NCBI GenBank assembly: GCA_021161105.1
Contig: JAGHBG010000224.1
Span: forward strand, 1-6,050
Origin: Thermotogaceae bacterium
Lineage (GTDB): Bacteria > Thermotogota > Thermotogae > Thermotogales > Thermotogaceae
DNA length: 6,050 bases
Direction: 5' to 3'
Position 1 is the first letter of the stretch. Every line of letters begins with the position of its first letter. The notes below the pieces were generated by a model. That model searched no databases. It saw only the letters and a list, made by a program, of their open reading frames with translations, and was not told the DNA's origin. Below are positions 5,055 through 6,050 of this stretch, one piece after another. The position numbers and the translations under genes are program-made.

Positions 5055-5881
5055 CTTAGAAGATTCAGGACATTTGCTGAATTTACCCTCGACTGCGCCA
5101 TAATGCTGGTTGTTACATTGCTTAGCAGCTGAAGCCTAACCTGTTCCATAATTCCTTTTGCCATATCCATATCCTCTATGGTGCTAAGAGCACTGGTCAT
5201 ATTAGTTATTGCATTTGCAACATTATTCATAGCATGCTCCAGCCTGTTTGTATATGCACCTATGCTGGATCTAACACCGGAAGTTTGATTTATCATCTGA
5301 TCTATCGCTTCTATTGCCTGCTGAGCTCCCTGCTGCGTAGATATGTTTATATCGTTGAGATTAACGGATGTTCCATTGAGATTCGCAGTCAAATTTTCTG
5401 GATTCATATTCGGAATATTTACTTCCATACTCTGCCCCTCATTTGCGCCAGTTTGTATCTCTCCGTTATAACCCTGAAGGACATTTATTGTGTTATACTG
5501 CGTTGACTGCGCAGTTTGCCTTATCTGCTGGCGAAGCTGATTGAACTCTTCTTGAAGAGCCGTTCTTTCCGAATCAGTTAAAGTTCCATTGGCAGCCTGG
5601 ACAGCAAGTTCCCTCATTCTTTGAAGATTATCCTGTATGGAAGAAATTCCTCCTTCTGCAGTATTTAAAAGATTCTGACCATAAGCTATACTATCAAGCG
5701 CCTTGCTGAATCCCTCAATCTGCGCCCTCAACTTGTTTGCTATTGCAATTCCAGCAGCATCGTAGCCTGCTGCGGGTATTCTCTTCCCCGTTGATAGCTG
5801 GTTCATAACCTTTTGAAGTGATCGGTTCACATCACGAAGTCTGGAAAGGTTCCATAAGCTGCTGACATTGTTTATCCTCAT
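5051..5881 (-). CDS. fliC: Flagellin (filament protein)
   Basis: Structural subunit of the flagellar filament, exported through the flagellar type III apparatus. The 276-residue product has both conserved ends. N-terminal D0/D1 (about 1-135) shows MRINNVSSL, STGKRI...DAAGIAIA at 30-48 and QRMRELAVQAANGTLTDSER at 87-106. The GANEGQ motif is at 145-150. C-terminal D1/D0 (about 186-276) shows ALSTIEDMDMAKGIMEQVR (231-249) and the end VLNLLR. The variable middle is only about 50 residues, so this is a near-minimal flagellin that essentially lacks D2/D3 domains. No cysteine is present. The start ATG 5881 is fixed by a strong SD. The stop TGA overlaps the ATG of the PLD gene and no terminator follows, unusual for an abundant filament protein. 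Whether it is the major or a minor flagellin cannot be told; the symbol fliC is generic (hag in some species). Confidence 0.96.
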   Translation of the reverse strand: MRINNVSSLWNLSRLRDVNRSLQKVMNQLSTGKRIPAAGYDAAGIAIANKLRAQIEGFSKALDSIAYGQNLLNTAEGGISSIQDNLQRMRELAVQAANGTLTDSERTALQEEFNQLRQQIRQTAQSTQYNTINVLQGYNGEIQTGANEGQSMEVNIPNMNPENLTANLNGTSVNLNDINISTQQGAQQAIEAIDQMINQTSGVRSSIGAYTNRLEHAMNNVANAITNMTSALSTIEDMDMAKGIMEQVRLQLLSNVTTSIMAQSRVNSANVLNLLR

Positions 5882-5884
5882 ATC

Positions 5885-5896
5885 ATCACCCCCTTT
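5885..5896 (-). promoter_or_regulatory. Flagellin ribosome binding site
   Basis: The minus strand reads AAAGGGGGTGAT, close to the full anti-SD complement, ending three bases before ATG 5881. Its strength suits a highly translated gene. Confidence 0.75.
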
Positions 5897-5903
5897 CAGG
5901 AGT

Positions 5904-5934
5904 ATTTTACACTATTTTTGACTTTATTTGATAA
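5904..5934 (-). promoter_or_regulatory. Weak candidate promoter upstream of flagellin
   Basis: TTATCA (5934-5929) and TAAAAT (5909-5904) on the minus strand are separated by 19 bases, longer than ideal. No clear sigma-28 pattern (TAAA-N15-GCCGATAA) was found in the 5898-6050 leader, although flagellin genes often use that sigma factor. The true promoter could be elsewhere or beyond the window. Confidence 0.25.
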
Positions 5935-6050
5935 CTAAAAGTTTAAATTAATACCATAAATATAAAACAAAACCAATATTATCTCTCTTTCTTTTCCAAA
6001 ATCCCTTCACTTTTGTTAAAGGAACTGCTTCCATCTTAAGTTTTCATTAC
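5935..6050. other. Upstream flank of flagellin: no gene established
   Basis: AT-rich sequence with no supported gene. One minus-strand frame reads N-E-N-L-R-W-K-Q-F-L and stops at TAA (6018-6016), which could be the last codons of an upstream gene. All minus-strand frames are closed soon after. A divergent + strand promoter (TTGATA at 5928-5933, TACCAT 18 bases later) is possible but unsupported. Confidence 0.3.

Noticed and set aside
5234..5506. 90-codon + strand frame opposite flagellin, with several Cys and Tyr residues
   Set aside because: It is antisense to a fully conserved flagellin and shows no initiation signal or motif.

Overview
The window looks like a piece of a bacterial chromosome that is AT-rich by eye. 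All supported genes lie on the minus strand, so transcription runs from high to low coordinates. Strong Shine-Dalgarno (SD) sites of the AAGGAGGTGAT type, GTG and TTG starts, overlapping genes and a short Gram-negative-style flagellin would fit the Thermotogota (for example a Kosmotoga- or Mesotoga-like organism). That placement is an inference from style. The window holds no 16S rRNA or ribosomal protein to anchor it.

Region A (about 6050-2665) is a tight four-gene cluster: a short flagellin, a membrane-anchored phospholipase D-like (HKD) protein, a Cof-type HAD phosphatase, and a membrane-anchored protein that resembles the N-terminal half of family 3 glycoside hydrolases (GH3/NagZ) but lacks their catalytic signature. 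The junctions are a 4-nt stop/start overlap, a 4-nt gap and a 98-nt out-of-frame overlap. Translational coupling along one mRNA is therefore likely. The unusual point is that an abundant structural protein heads a message that continues into two envelope-type proteins and a small-molecule phosphatase.

Region B (2402-2664) has no convincing gene but is rich in inverted repeats. It contains a bulged hairpin with a T-run, an AT-only hairpin, a 12-bp palindrome and a terminator-like hairpin just before the next gene. It is followed by a MATE-family multidrug/cation antiporter (1094-2401).

Region C (846-1093) has no intact gene. It holds the likely promoter of a tRNA-Leu(UAA) gene with encoded CCA (756-845). 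A rhomboid intramembrane serine protease starts only 23 nt after the tRNA, and that gap is filled mostly by its ribosome binding site, so tRNA and protease are probably co-transcribed. A further gene may begin at the window edge (position 24).

No mobile element, CRISPR array or recognised defence system is visible. The observations most worth following up are the flagellin-to-PLD coupling, the SD site and signal anchor hidden inside the HAD coding sequence, the GH3-like protein without catalytic residues, and the tRNA-protease dicistron.
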